Positions 50,347 through 59,763 of a stretch of 64,000 bases of DNA are shown piece after piece (the first letter of the stretch is position 1; every line of letters starts with the position of its first letter). A model generated the notes under the pieces. The model saw only the letters and a list, made by a program, of their open reading frames with translations, searched no databases and had not been told where the DNA came from. This DNA comes from CAXTSE01 sp964246985 (GTDB taxonomy: Bacteria; Actinomycetota; Actinomycetes; Actinomycetales; Microbacteriaceae). The translations under genes were made by a program, and so were the position numbers. The DNA is taken from the NCBI GenBank assembly GCA_964246985.1, contig CAXTSE010000006.1, forward strand, positions 1 to 64,000, given 5' to 3'.

Positions 50347-51312
50347 TCACCCCGCGGCGCGCGCTCCGAACGTGCGTCGGTACGTGGTCGGCGTCGTCTG
50401 CAGCACCTTGAGGAAGTGGTGGCGCATCACGGCGGCCGCGCCGAAGCCGGTGAGCTGCGCGATCTGCTCGAGACCCTCGTCGGTGGTCTCGAGCAGCTGC
50501 TGCGCTCGCAGGATCCGTTGGCGGTTGAGCCACGCTGCGGGCGTCGTGCCGGTCTCCGCGCGGAAGCGGCGGGCGAAGGTGCGGGTCGACATCAGCGCGC
50601 GCCGCGACAGCGCGTCGATCGTCAGGTCCTTCTCGAGGTTGGCGAGCATCCACTCGGTCACCGGGCCGATCGCGTCGCTGCGGCACTCGGGGACGGGCGA
50701 GGCGATGTACTGCGACTGTCCGCCGTCGCGCTGCGGCGGCACGACCATGCGACGGGCGACGACGTTGGTGGCGGCCGCCCCGAACTCGGCGCGGACGATG
50801 TGGAGGGCCGCGTCGATGCCCGCCGCGGTGCCGGCGCTGGTGACCACCTTGCGGTCCTCGACGAACAGCACGTCGGGATCCACGTCGGCGTCGGGATAGT
50901 GCAGCGCGAGGGCGTCGGTGTGCATCCAGTGCGTGGTGGCGCGGCGGCCGTCGAGGATGCCCGCCTGGCCCAGCACGAACGCCCCGCTGCAGACGCTCAG
51001 CACCCATGCTCCGCGGGCCTCGGCCGCGCGGATCACCTCGAGGTACCGCTCGTCGACCCGTCCGCGCCCGGCGGGGTCGATGTGCGCGGGAACGGCGATG
51101 AGGTCGGCGTCGGCAGCGATCGACAGATCCTCCGAGACGACGACGGGAAAGCCGAGGCTCAGCGGCACGGGACCCGGATCCGCGGTCGCGATGTGGAAGT
51201 CGAAGGTCGGACCGCCGCTCTCGGTGCGGTCGATGCCGAACACCTCGCACACGACACCGAACTCGAACGGGGCGGTGCCGGGGAGCACGAGCGCGACGAC
51301 CTTCTTGAGCAC
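50347..51312 (-). CDS. GlxA family transcriptional regulator (DJ-1/PfpI domain plus AraC helix-turn-helix)
   Basis: Transcription regulator of 321 residues. Residues about 1-190 form a DJ-1/PfpI-like domain with VVALVLPGTAPFEFGVVCEV and the nucleophile elbow VLSVCSGAFVLGQAG (Cys about residue 107). Residues about 210-321 form an AraC DNA-binding domain with DALSRRALMSTRTFARRFR and TGFGAAAVMRHHFLKVLQT. Such regulators control diverse catabolic genes; ligand and targets are unknown. It is divergent from galE, so the 107-base region between them could contain its binding site. The mutated or intact state of the Cys cannot be linked to activity, since many family members are not enzymes. Confidence 0.92.
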   Translation of the reverse strand: MLKKVVALVLPGTAPFEFGVVCEVFGIDRTESGGPTFDFHIATADPGPVPLSLGFPVVVSEDLSIAADADLIAVPAHIDPAGRGRVDERYLEVIRAAEARGAWVLSVCSGAFVLGQAGILDGRRATTHWMHTDALALHYPDADVDPDVLFVEDRKVVTSAGTAAGIDAALHIVRAEFGAAATNVVARRMVVPPQRDGGQSQYIASPVPECRSDAIGPVTEWMLANLEKDLTIDALSRRALMSTRTFARRFRAETGTTPAAWLNRQRILRAQQLLETTDEGLEQIAQLTGFGAAAVMRHHFLKVLQTTPTTYRRTFGARAAG

Positions 51313-51407
51313 GGGCGCCTCCTGGCGGGATCGGGTCGGGCAATGCGATCATGCCACCGGTGGCCGACTCTCGTCAATCGTTGCAATCCTGCCATCGGAG
51401 GCGGGGA

Positions 51408-51413
51408 TAGCCT
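51408..51413 (+). promoter_or_regulatory. -10 hexamer TAGCCT, leaderless galE start
   Basis: TAGCCT ends 6 bases before the galE ATG at 51420. TTGCAA occurs 21 bases further upstream, too far for a normal -35. Confidence 0.55.
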
Positions 51414-51419
51414 GGGCCC

Positions 51420-52379
51420 ATGACCTGGCTTGTCACCGGCGGCGCCGGCTACATCGGAGCGCACGTCGTCCGAGCGCTGCAGGAGGCCGACACGCCGGTG
51501 GTCGTGCTCGACGACCTCTCATCCGGATTCCGCGACTTCGTCCCCGCCGGCGTCCCGTTCGCGCGCGGCAGCATCCTCGACGGCCAGCTCGTGATGCGGG
51601 TGCTCGACGAGCATCACGTCACGGGGGTCATCCACGTCGCCGGATTCAAGTACGCGGGCGTCAGCGTCCAGCGGCCTCTGCACACCTACGAGCAGAACGT
51701 CGAGGGCACCCGCGTGCTTCTCGCCGCCATGGCCGAGCAGGGCGTGGGCCGCATGGTGTTCTCGTCGAGCGCCGCCGTGTACGGCACGCCCGACGTCGAC
51801 CTGGTCACCGAGGACACGGTCAAGTCCCCCCAGTCGCCCTACGGCGAGTCGAAGCTCATCGGCGAGTGGCTGCTGCGCGACCAGGCGGTCGCGGTCGGAC
51901 TCGCCCACACCAGCCTGCGCTACTTCAACGTGGTCGGCTCGGGGTATGCCGACGTCTCCGACACGAGCCCGCACAACCTCTTCCCTCTCGTGTTCGACGC
52001 GCTCGTCGACGGTCGCACCCCGCGCATCAACGGGGGCGACTACCCGACGCCCGACGGCACCAACGTCCGCGACTACGTGCACGTCTCCGACATCGCCCTC
52101 GCCCACGTCGCCGCCGCCCGGCGGCTGGACGCGGGCCAGCCGATCGACGCCGCCTACAACCTGGGCAGCGGAGACGGCCTGTCGGTGCGCCAGATCATGG
52201 ATGCCATGAGCCGCGTCACCGGGACCGCCTTCGCCCCCGAGGTCGGTCCGCGCCGACCCGGCGATCCGCCCCGCATCGTCGCCAGCGGCGACGCCGCCGC
52301 CCGCGATCTGGGCTGGCAGATGCGGCACACCCTCGACGAGATGGTCGCCAGCGCCTGGGCTGCTCGCCGCTCCGCGTGA
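51420..52379 (+). CDS. galE: UDP-glucose 4-epimerase
   Basis: Interconverts UDP-glucose and UDP-galactose, giving UDP-galactose for glycans. The 319 residues show LVTGGAGYIGAHVVRAL (about residues 4-20), HVAGFKYAGVSVQRPLHTY, MVFSSSAAVYGTP, SPYGESKLIGEW with Tyr/Lys, LRYFNVVGSGYADVSD and the late DGTNVRDYVHVSDIA. These are diagnostic of GalE; the short C-terminal part makes it slightly smaller than the usual 330-340 residues. It has a leaderless-type start and is transcribed alone, with whiB starting 169 bases downstream. Confidence 0.92.
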   Translation: MTWLVTGGAGYIGAHVVRALQEADTPVVVLDDLSSGFRDFVPAGVPFARGSILDGQLVMRVLDEHHVTGVIHVAGFKYAGVSVQRPLHTYEQNVEGTRVLLAAMAEQGVGRMVFSSSAAVYGTPDVDLVTEDTVKSPQSPYGESKLIGEWLLRDQAVAVGLAHTSLRYFNVVGSGYADVSDTSPHNLFPLVFDALVDGRTPRINGGDYPTPDGTNVRDYVHVSDIALAHVAAARRLDAGQPIDAAYNLGSGDGLSVRQIMDAMSRVTGTAFAPEVGPRRPGDPPRIVASGDAAARDLGWQMRHTLDEMVASAWAARRSA

Positions 52380-52448
52380 ACCGACGCTCGATCTGACCTT
52401 CGACCACAGGATGAGCGGCGCGCCGTTCCCTGTTAACTCTGCGTGACC

Positions 52449-52495
52449 AATTACAGTTCCCGACTTGACTTGGAGCGAATGACACCGGTGTAATT
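52449..52495 (+). promoter_or_regulatory. Inverted repeat AATTACA...TGTAATT around the whiB promoter
   Basis: AATTACA at 52449-52455 and its exact complement TGTAATT at 52489-52495 are 33 bases apart, flanking the -35 and overlapping the -10. A second, perfect palindrome ACACCGGTGT (52482-52491) lies just before and into the -10. Both would be suitable operator sites; AT-rich sequence here stands out against the surrounding GC-rich DNA. Confidence 0.45.
52465..52494 (+). promoter_or_regulatory. whiB promoter (-35 TTGACT, -10 TGTAAT)
   Basis: TTGACT at 52465-52470 and TGTAAT at 52489-52494 are 18 bases apart, close to the vegetative sigma consensus. Transcription would start near 52501, giving a leader of about 48 bases with GGGAG 8 bases before the whiB ATG. 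The 169-base gap after galE holds this promoter and nothing else recognised. Confidence 0.6.
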
Positions 52496-52548
52496 ACTCC
52501 CAAGCACGGTGCGTCTACCCGCACCGACCGACGTCGGGAGAATGACAC

Positions 52549-52875
52549 ATGGCACGGACCGAATACCGGCCGTCGGTTCCCGAGGACTGGTTCGTCGATC
52601 CGGTCCGGCTCGGAGTCCCCGGACTCCGCCCCGCGAGCGTCGACGACGACAACCCGCTCGGCTGGCAGACCGATGCGCTCTGCGCGCAGACCGACCCCGA
52701 GGCCTTCTTCCCGGAGAAGGGCGGATCGACGCGCGACGCCAAGAAGATCTGCACCACCTGCGAGGTCAAGGGCCAGTGCCTCGACTACGCGCTGCAGAAC
52801 GACGAGCGCTTCGGCATCTGGGGCGGCCTGTCCGAGCGCGAGCGCCGCAAGCTGCGTCGTGCCCGCACGGCCTGA
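52549..52875 (+). CDS. whiB2: WhiB family iron-sulfur regulator (WhiB2/WhmD type)
   Basis: Wbl protein of 108 residues that carries a [4Fe-4S] cluster and works with the principal sigma factor; WhiB2/WhmD members are needed for septation in mycobacteria. The four cluster cysteines are in ALCAQTDPEAFFPEKGG and KKICTTCEVKGQCLDYA (C, then C-x2-C-x5-C), followed by the Gly-rich turn FGIWGGLSERE and a basic C-terminus ERRKLRRARTA. ERFGIWGGLSERERR is characteristic of the WhiB2 group. It has a classical promoter with inverted repeats and a normal ribosome-binding site, unlike the leaderless genes around it. Confidence 0.93.
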   Translation: MARTEYRPSVPEDWFVDPVRLGVPGLRPASVDDDNPLGWQTDALCAQTDPEAFFPEKGGSTRDAKKICTTCEVKGQCLDYALQNDERFGIWGGLSERERRKLRRARTA

Positions 52876-52965
52876 CCTCTCCAGCGCCCCGCCTCTGGGA
52901 TCTGCCTGACTCTGTGCATCCCGTCGCGCACGCGTGTCACGGCTCGACAGCCGCCCCACCCCGTA

Positions 52966-52971
52966 TAGCCT
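52966..52971 (+). promoter_or_regulatory. -10 hexamer TAGCCT, leaderless GT2-membrane gene start
   Basis: TAGCCT ends 7 bases before the ATG at 52979; TATAGC overlaps it by two bases further upstream. Confidence 0.5.
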
Positions 52972-52978
52972 CGACGAG

Positions 52979-55789
52979 ATGCAGCCACGAGTCACCGCGA
53001 TCGTCGTCGTGCGCAACGGCGACACGTGGCTCGACCGCACCCTGGACGCACTCCGCGCACAGAGCCGGATCCCCGACGACCTGATCCTCGTCGATGCCGG
53101 GTCCGGAGACGACACGGCCGGGATCGCCGCGCGCGCAGCTCCGGCGCGGGTGGTCGCCGCCCCCGGCTCGACGCTCGAGGCGGGCATCGAGCACGGCCTG
53201 CGCGCCGCCTCCGTGGTCGCAGGCTCCGATGAATGGCTCTGGCTGCTCACGGCGGACACGGCACCCGACCCTCAGGCTCTCCGACGCCTGCTCGGGGCGA
53301 TCGAGGTGGCGCCGTCGGTGGCCATCGCGGGTCCGAAGCTGGTCGACGCCGACGATCCGGGCATCCTGCTCTCGTACGGCGAGAGCATCTCGCGACTCGG
53401 CGCCACCGTCCCGCTCGTCGACGGCGAGCTCGACCAGGCTCAGTACGACGTCGACAGCGACGTCATGGGCGTGAGCTCGTCGGCGATGCTGGTGCGCCGC
53501 AGCACCTGGGAGGCGCTGGGCGGATTCGACCCCGGACTGCCGACCGCCGACGCGGGACTCGACCTGTCGATCCGCACCCGTCTCGCGGGAGCACGCGTGG
53601 TGCGCGTCCCCGATGCGCGCGTGACGCGGGGAGCACGTGTCGAGGACTTCGGACGCCGGAAGCCGCTCACCGTCGCGGGCCGCGCCCGCACCCAGCGCCT
53701 GGCGCAGCTGCACCGGCGCATGGTCTACGCACCCGCCGGAGCGCTCGTGCCGCTGTGGCTCTCGCTCGTGCCGCTGGCCGTGCTGCGTTCGATCGGACAC
53801 CTGCTCGGCAAGCGGCCGGGGTTCATCGGCGGCGAGCTGGCGAGCGGATTCGCGGCCGCCTTCGACGGATCGGTGCCCGCGGCCCGCAAGCGGCTGGCCG
53901 CCCATCGCTCCGTGGGCTGGCAGGCGCTCGCGCCGCTGCGGGTGCCGGCAGACGAGCAGCGCGAGCGCCGTGCCGCCGCCCGCGCCCGCCGACCCGACCG
54001 GCAGGACGAGCCGGAGCTCGTGCGCGCGTCGTTCCTGTCCGGGGGCGGTGCCTGGATCGTGCTGACGGCCGCGGTGGCGGGGCTCGCCCTGTCGTGGCGC
54101 TATGTCGGCGAGAACATCCTGGTGGGCGGCGGCCTGCTGCCGCTGAGCGAGAGCGTCGCCGCCCTGTGGTCGCAGCTCGCGGTGGGCCCTCGCGAAGGCG
54201 CCGTCGACCTCGTCGGCCCGGCGGATCCGTTCCTCGCGGTACTCGCGACCCTCGGGAGTCTGACCTTCTGGAATCCGTCGTTCTCGATCGTGCTGCTCTG
54301 GATCATCGCCCTCCCGCTCGCGGCCCTCGGCGCGTGGTGGTGCGCCACGCGGCTCAGTGAGCGGCGGTGGCCGCCGATCGTGGCCGCGCTACTGTGGGCT
54401 CTCGCGCCGCCACTGCTCATCGCGCTCGGCGAGGGCCGGCCGGCCGCGGTGCTCGCCCACCTGCTCCTCCCCTTCCTGGTGCTCGCCGGCATCGAGAGCG
54501 CCCGGTCGTGGGCCGCGGCGGCCACCGCATCCCTGCTGTTCGCCGCGACGGTCGCCTGCGCCCCGTCGCTCGCGCCGGTGCTGGTCGTGCTCGTGATCGT
54601 GTGGGCGGCGACGCACCCGCGCGGGATCCCGCGAGTGGTGGGCATCGTGATCCCGGCCGCGGTGCTCTTCGCGCCGCTCGTGGTGACCCAGGTGCTGCGG
54701 GGGACCCCTCTCGCGCTGTTCGCCGATCCGGGCGTCGCCGTGCCCTCCGGCGGCGTGTCGGGCTGGCAGCTGCTGCTCGGTCAGCCGGCCGTCGGCTCGT
54801 CGACCTGGAGCGGGTTCCTGACCGGGCTCGGGCTGCCCGACGAGCTCGGCACCCTCGTGCCCGCCGTGCTGCTCGCCCCGATGGCCGTCGTCGCGCTGCT
54901 GTCGCTCTTCCTGCCGGGCGCCCGTCGGGCGGTGCCCGCGCTCATCCTCGCGCTGCTCGGCCTCGCCACAGCCGTCGCGGCGGCGCACCTGACGGTCGCG
55001 GCGTCCGGCGCCGACGCGGTGACGCTCTGGCCGGGCGCGGGCCTCAGCCTCTACTGGGCCGGGCTCGTCGGGGCGGTCGTCGTGGGGCTCGAGGCGCTGC
55101 GCCGTGCCGCGGTGCTCACCGGGTTGGCGGTCGCCCTGACCGCGACCGCGGCCGTCCTGCCGTTCGCCGCGGCATCCGCCGTCGGGGCCTCGCCCGTCGT
55201 GGCGAGCAACGGGCGCACGCTGCCCGCGCTGGTCGCCGCGCAGGCCGACACCGATCCCGAGATCGGCACCCTCGTGCTCACCGCCCAGGCCGATGGCTCA
55301 CTGCGCGCCACGCTCATGCGCGGCGCGGGCACCACCCTCGACGAGACGTCCACCCTGGTGTCGACGCGCGTCAGCATCCGCGATGAGGATGCGCCGCTCG
55401 CCGAGCTGGTCGGCAACATCGCCAGCCTGAGCGGCTACGACCCCGGCCCCGAGCTGCAGGAGCTGCAGGTCGCCTTCGTCGTCGTGCCGGAGGTCGAGGG
55501 CACGGGGGCGGCCGTCCGGCAGCGCACGGCCGAGGCACTCGACGCGTCCGCCGACCTCACGCCCGTGGGCGACACGATCCTCTGGCGGTACGCCGACCTC
55601 GACGAGGCACCGGTGACCACCGCGCCTGTGAGCGCGATCGCCTCGGCGGTTCCGTGGGTGCAGCTCGGCGTGATCGTGATCGCCCTGCTGCTGGCCATCC
55701 CCACGCGCCGCCGCGCTCGCGCCGTGCGCACGACGGGTCCGCTCGACGAGGACCCGGCCGACACCTTCGACGAGGACGAGAATGGCTGA
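52979..55789 (+). CDS. GT2 glycosyltransferase fused to a large membrane region
   Basis: Protein of 936 residues. Residues about 1-260 are a GT2 domain: VTAIVVVRNGDTWLDRTL, LILVDAGSGDDT, LLTADTAPDPQALR, SSAMLVRRSTWEALGGFDP. Residues about 370-780 hold roughly ten hydrophobic helices (for example ALGAWWCATR and LLFAATVACAPSLAPV), a short soluble extracellular part follows, and one last helix near residue 905 precedes an acidic tail. The ATG at 52979 is chosen for the TAGCCT element and because the GT2 fold starts there. It is followed with an 8-base overlap by DUF5719, a pairing that recurs in actinobacteria next to whiB2. Function is unknown; wall-glycan synthesis is likely. Confidence 0.85.
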   Translation: MQPRVTAIVVVRNGDTWLDRTLDALRAQSRIPDDLILVDAGSGDDTAGIAARAAPARVVAAPGSTLEAGIEHGLRAASVVAGSDEWLWLLTADTAPDPQALRRLLGAIEVAPSVAIAGPKLVDADDPGILLSYGESISRLGATVPLVDGELDQAQYDVDSDVMGVSSSAMLVRRSTWEALGGFDPGLPTADAGLDLSIRTRLAGARVVRVPDARVTRGARVEDFGRRKPLTVAGRARTQRLAQLHRRMVYAPAGALVPLWLSLVPLAVLRSIGHLLGKRPGFIGGELASGFAAAFDGSVPAARKRLAAHRSVGWQALAPLRVPADEQRERRAAARARRPDRQDEPELVRASFLSGGGAWIVLTAAVAGLALSWRYVGENILVGGGLLPLSESVAALWSQLAVGPREGAVDLVGPADPFLAVLATLGSLTFWNPSFSIVLLWIIALPLAALGAWWCATRLSERRWPPIVAALLWALAPPLLIALGEGRPAAVLAHLLLPFLVLAGIESARSWAAAATASLLFAATVACAPSLAPVLVVLVIVWAATHPRGIPRVVGIVIPAAVLFAPLVVTQVLRGTPLALFADPGVAVPSGGVSGWQLLLGQPAVGSSTWSGFLTGLGLPDELGTLVPAVLLAPMAVVALLSLFLPGARRAVPALILALLGLATAVAAAHLTVAASGADAVTLWPGAGLSLYWAGLVGAVVVGLEALRRAAVLTGLAVALTATAAVLPFAAASAVGASPVVASNGRTLPALVAAQADTDPEIGTLVLTAQADGSLRATLMRGAGTTLDETSTLVSTRVSIRDEDAPLAELVGNIASLSGYDPGPELQELQVAFVVVPEVEGTGAAVRQRTAEALDASADLTPVGDTILWRYADLDEAPVTTAPVSAIASAVPWVQLGVIVIALLLAIPTRRRARAVRTTGPLDEDPADTFDEDENG

Positions 55790-57386
55790 CCCGGAGAAGG
55801 CAGACGAGACGTCCGCGGCCGTCGCGCCCGCGGGGCCGACGCGCGTGGACGCGCTCTCGGACGACGCGCCCGGCGCCGACGGCACTCAGACGGGCTCCGG
55901 CCGCGCCAAGCGCGCCGCCATCGTCGGGCTGCGGCTGGTCACCGGCATCGTCGGCGTCGCCGCTGCGGCCGCCACCATCGCGGCCGTCGGGCTGACGCCG
56001 CTGCCGACATTCGGCATCACCCCGCCCGGAGTCGAGGTCGTGCCCGACCCCGCCGACCAGGTGCGTACCTGCGCGGGGAGCGCCCTGCGACTCGGCGACG
56101 AGACCGGCGCCAATGCGGACGTGCCCCAGCCGCTCGGCGTCGCCTCTGTGCGCTCGGACTCCGTCGCGACGACCCTCGACAGCGCGCCCGTTCCCGTCGG
56201 AGATGCCGGGAACGGCGGCACGTCCTCCGCCCCGCAGGTGCTGACGGTCTCGCCGGCGGACGGTGCGCTGCTCGCGGGCGCGCAGTCGCAGGAGGTCGAC
56301 GCCGCGGATTACAGCGGCTACGCGGCGGTGGCCTGCGCCGAGCCCAGCAGCTCGATCTGGCTCGCCGGGGGAGCGACCACGGTCGGCCGCACCACCCTGC
56401 TCACCCTGACCAACCCCACGGCCGTCGCCGCCACCGTCCGGCTGACGATCCTCGGCGAGGGCGGCTCGGTCTCGGCTCCCGGACTCACGGGAATCGACGT
56501 GCAGCCGGGAACCCAGCGCGTGCTGTCGCTCGCCGGGTTCGCTCCTGGCCTCGTGTCTCCGGTCGTCCACGTCGAGGCACGCGGCGGCCAGGTGGTCGCC
56601 TTCCTGCAGCAGTCGATCGTGCGCGGGCTCGACGCCTCGGGTCTCGAGATCATCGGCGGTACGGGCGAGCCCGCAGCGGCGATCGAGATCCCCGGCGTGC
56701 GCATCTTCGACGGCATCGGGACCACCCGCTCGCTCGGGCTCCCCGACTGGGATGACGTCTCGTCCATCGTGCGGATCGCCAATCCCGGAGCCGAGGACGC
56801 CACCGTCGAGGTCAGCGTCGTCCCGCTGACGCCGGGCGCCTCGGGCACCTCGTTCGTGGCCGAGGTCGCCGCGGGGGGCGTCGACGAGTTCGACCTCGAC
56901 TCGGGGTCGGACACCGACGGAGCCGGCCTCGCCCTTCCCGACGGCACGTACACCGTGCGGATATCGTCCGACCAGCCTGTCGTGACCGGCGTGCGGGTCT
57001 CGACGGCAGTCGATCCGGGCGAGCTGCCGGCCGACGGCGAGCCGGTCGCGCCCGAGTCGGACGTCGCCTGGTACGCCGCGGCCCCCGCTCTCGAGGGCGA
57101 CACGCTCGTCACCGTGGCTCCCGGCCCCGATCCGCAGCTGGTCGCGGTCAACCCGACGGACGCCGACGTCACGATCAGCCTCGACGCGCAGGACGGAACC
57201 GACAGCACGCTGCTCGTCCCGGCGGGCGGCACGTCCCAGGTCGCCGTCGAGCCGGGTGTGAGCTATCTGCTCTCGGATGCGGCGGGTGCCTCGGTCGCCA
57301 TCAGCTACGCCGGCGAGGCGCAGCTCGCCGCGTACCAGCTCGCCCCCGCGCGTCCGGTCTCGACGCCACTGACCATCCGGCCCTGA
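55782..57386 (+). CDS. DUF5719 family extracytoplasmic protein
   Basis: Protein of 534 residues with a cytoplasmic N-terminus of about 45 polar residues, one membrane helix (about 47-72, LRLVTGIVGVAAAAATIAAV) and a large outer region of beta-rich sequence, with repeated short motifs such as TLTNPTAVAATVRLTILG, RIANPGAEDATVEVSVVP and VAVNPTDADVTISLDAQ. These look like three Ig-like/DUF5719 sandwich units in tandem. Two Cys are present near the start of the outer region. ATG 55782 overlaps the upstream gene by 8 bases, so the two are translated together and may act as a pair at the cell surface. Molecular function unknown. Confidence 0.83.
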   Translation: MADPEKADETSAAVAPAGPTRVDALSDDAPGADGTQTGSGRAKRAAIVGLRLVTGIVGVAAAAATIAAVGLTPLPTFGITPPGVEVVPDPADQVRTCAGSALRLGDETGANADVPQPLGVASVRSDSVATTLDSAPVPVGDAGNGGTSSAPQVLTVSPADGALLAGAQSQEVDAADYSGYAAVACAEPSSSIWLAGGATTVGRTTLLTLTNPTAVAATVRLTILGEGGSVSAPGLTGIDVQPGTQRVLSLAGFAPGLVSPVVHVEARGGQVVAFLQQSIVRGLDASGLEIIGGTGEPAAAIEIPGVRIFDGIGTTRSLGLPDWDDVSSIVRIANPGAEDATVEVSVVPLTPGASGTSFVAEVAAGGVDEFDLDSGSDTDGAGLALPDGTYTVRISSDQPVVTGVRVSTAVDPGELPADGEPVAPESDVAWYAAAPALEGDTLVTVAPGPDPQLVAVNPTDADVTISLDAQDGTDSTLLVPAGGTSQVAVEPGVSYLLSDAAGASVAISYAGEAQLAAYQLAPARPVSTPLTIRP

Positions 57387-57434
57387 GACGACAGGCCAGC
57401 GAAGCGACGCGACCGCGCTCGTGTCGCGGAGCGG

Positions 57435-57459
57435 GTGCGCCGCAGGGGCGGCGGCGCAC
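57435..57459. terminator. Hairpin between DUF5719 and the convergent zincin-like gene
   Basis: GTGCGCCGC (57435-57443) and GCGGCGCAC (57451-57459) form a perfect 9-base stem with loop AGGGGCG, within the 81-base gap between convergent genes. There is no T-run. Confidence 0.5.
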
Positions 57460-57467
57460 GAAGAAAT

Positions 57468-57902
57468 TCAGAAGTGGCGGTAGCGCTCCGGCGCGATGTC
57501 CCACGGGTCCTTGCCGAGAAGCTCGGCGACCGCGCGGAAGACGCAGCTCTCGATGAACGAGCGCCGGTGCCAGTCGTCGTCCTTGTGCAGGTGGGCCATC
57601 CGCTCGATCGGCAGACGGTAGAGCACGACGCGGCGCTGTGCGGGATCGACCTGCCAGCGGTCGACGCCCTGCGGTCCGGCGGCGCCGGCGGGCATGCCCG
57701 CCACCTCGAAGCGCACCGACGCGAGGTCGTCGGGCCAGAGTCCGCGCAGGTAGTCGACGGCCGAGGCGATGCACGCGTCGAAGAACTCGGCGCGCGTGCG
57801 CAGCACGTCCAGGTGCGGCCCGGTCACCGGGGAGCGCAGACCGCGTCCGTGACGGTCTCCCGAGCCGGAGCGACGCGGAGAGCTGCGCACGGAACGGGGC
57901 AT
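57468..57902 (-). CDS. Metallopeptidase (zincin-like) family protein without HExxH
   Basis: Protein of 144 residues of the zincin-like family (PF06262 type), first a basic disordered stretch of about 35 residues, then the domain with LWPDDLASVRFEVAGMP, VVLYRLPIERMAHL and a last helical part FIESCVFRAVAELLGKDPW. Family members usually carry HExxHH in this last helix; here the corresponding segment reads SCVFRAVAELLG and has no His pair, so metal binding is doubtful. ATG 57902 lies 6 bases from TAGACT, a leaderless start. It is divergent from DUF3499, as in the mycobacterial Rv3259/Rv3258c pair. Confidence 0.8.
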   Translation of the reverse strand: MPRSVRSSPRRSGSGDRHGRGLRSPVTGPHLDVLRTRAEFFDACIASAVDYLRGLWPDDLASVRFEVAGMPAGAAGPQGVDRWQVDPAQRRVVLYRLPIERMAHLHKDDDWHRRSFIESCVFRAVAELLGKDPWDIAPERYRHF

Positions 57903-57908
57903 GTCGTC

Positions 57909-57914
57909 AGTCTA
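57909..57914 (-). promoter_or_regulatory. -10 hexamer TAGACT, leaderless zincin-like gene start
   Basis: TAGACT on the minus strand ends 6 bases before the ATG at 57902. It is half of a compact divergent pair of leaderless promoters in 42 bases. Confidence 0.55.
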
Positions 57915-57932
57915 GATCGGCAGGCGCGGCGA

Positions 57933-57938
57933 TACTCT
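57933..57938 (+). promoter_or_regulatory. -10 hexamer TACTCT, leaderless DUF3499 start
   Basis: TACTCT ends 6 bases before the GTG at 57945. Together with the minus-strand TAGACT, only 18 bases separate the two -10 elements, so the two promoters must overlap in their -35 regions. Confidence 0.55.
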
Positions 57939-57944
57939 GGCCCT

Positions 57945-58166
57945 GTGACCGGTCGACCGTGCAGCAAGGTGGCGTGCGCCGACGACGCCATCGCCACGCT
58001 GACCTACGACTACGCGGATGCGATGGCCGTGCTGGGTCCGCTGGCCTACCGCACAGAACCCCACAGCTACGACCTCTGCGCGCGCCACGCGGAGCGCCTC
58101 TCCGCGCCGCAGGGCTGGCAGGTCGTCCGGCACGTGGTCGTGAGCGAGCTCGAGCTTCCCGCCTGA
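57945..58166 (+). CDS. DUF3499 family protein
   Basis: Small protein of 73 residues with unknown function, conserved in actinobacteria. It has a likely zinc-binding arrangement: CSKVAC near the start (Cys 6 and Cys 11) and LCARHAERL near residue 48, giving two Cys and a Cys-x2-His. The part between reads LTYDYADAMAVLGPLA. GTG at 57945 is the first codon after the TACTCT element. In mycobacteria the homologue Rv3258c stands next to manB (Rv3257c); here the following gene is ahcY, 29 bases downstream, and no manB is present. Confidence 0.85.
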   Translation: MTGRPCSKVACADDAIATLTYDYADAMAVLGPLAYRTEPHSYDLCARHAERLSAPQGWQVVRHVVVSELELPA

Positions 58167-58195
58167 TCCCAGGCTGCGCATGAGATGATCGACCC

Positions 58196-59695
<1,500 letters not shown>

Positions 59696-59723
59696 GCCTC
59701 CCGCAGCTCGGGGAGGTCTCGAC

Positions 59724-59757
59724 AAGCTCGACCGGCGGATCCTCGTCGGTCGAGCTT
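59724..59757. terminator. Hairpin (possible family repeat) between ahcY and the RDD gene
   Basis: AAGCTCGACCG (59724-59734) and CGGTCGAGCTT (59747-59757) form a perfect 11-base stem with a 12-base loop, between two convergent genes. The flanks read TCTCGAC before it and CGTCG after. The sequence resembles the short TCGACAAGCTCGACC-type hairpin often seen between convergent genes in Microbacteriaceae, as I recall; this resemblance is not verified. Confidence 0.55.
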
Positions 59758-59763
59758 CGTCGT

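Noticed and set aside
58167..58195. SAM/SAH riboswitch before ahcY
   Set aside because: Only 29 bases separate ahcY from DUF3499 and no stem-loop typical for an SAH or SAM riboswitch is visible.
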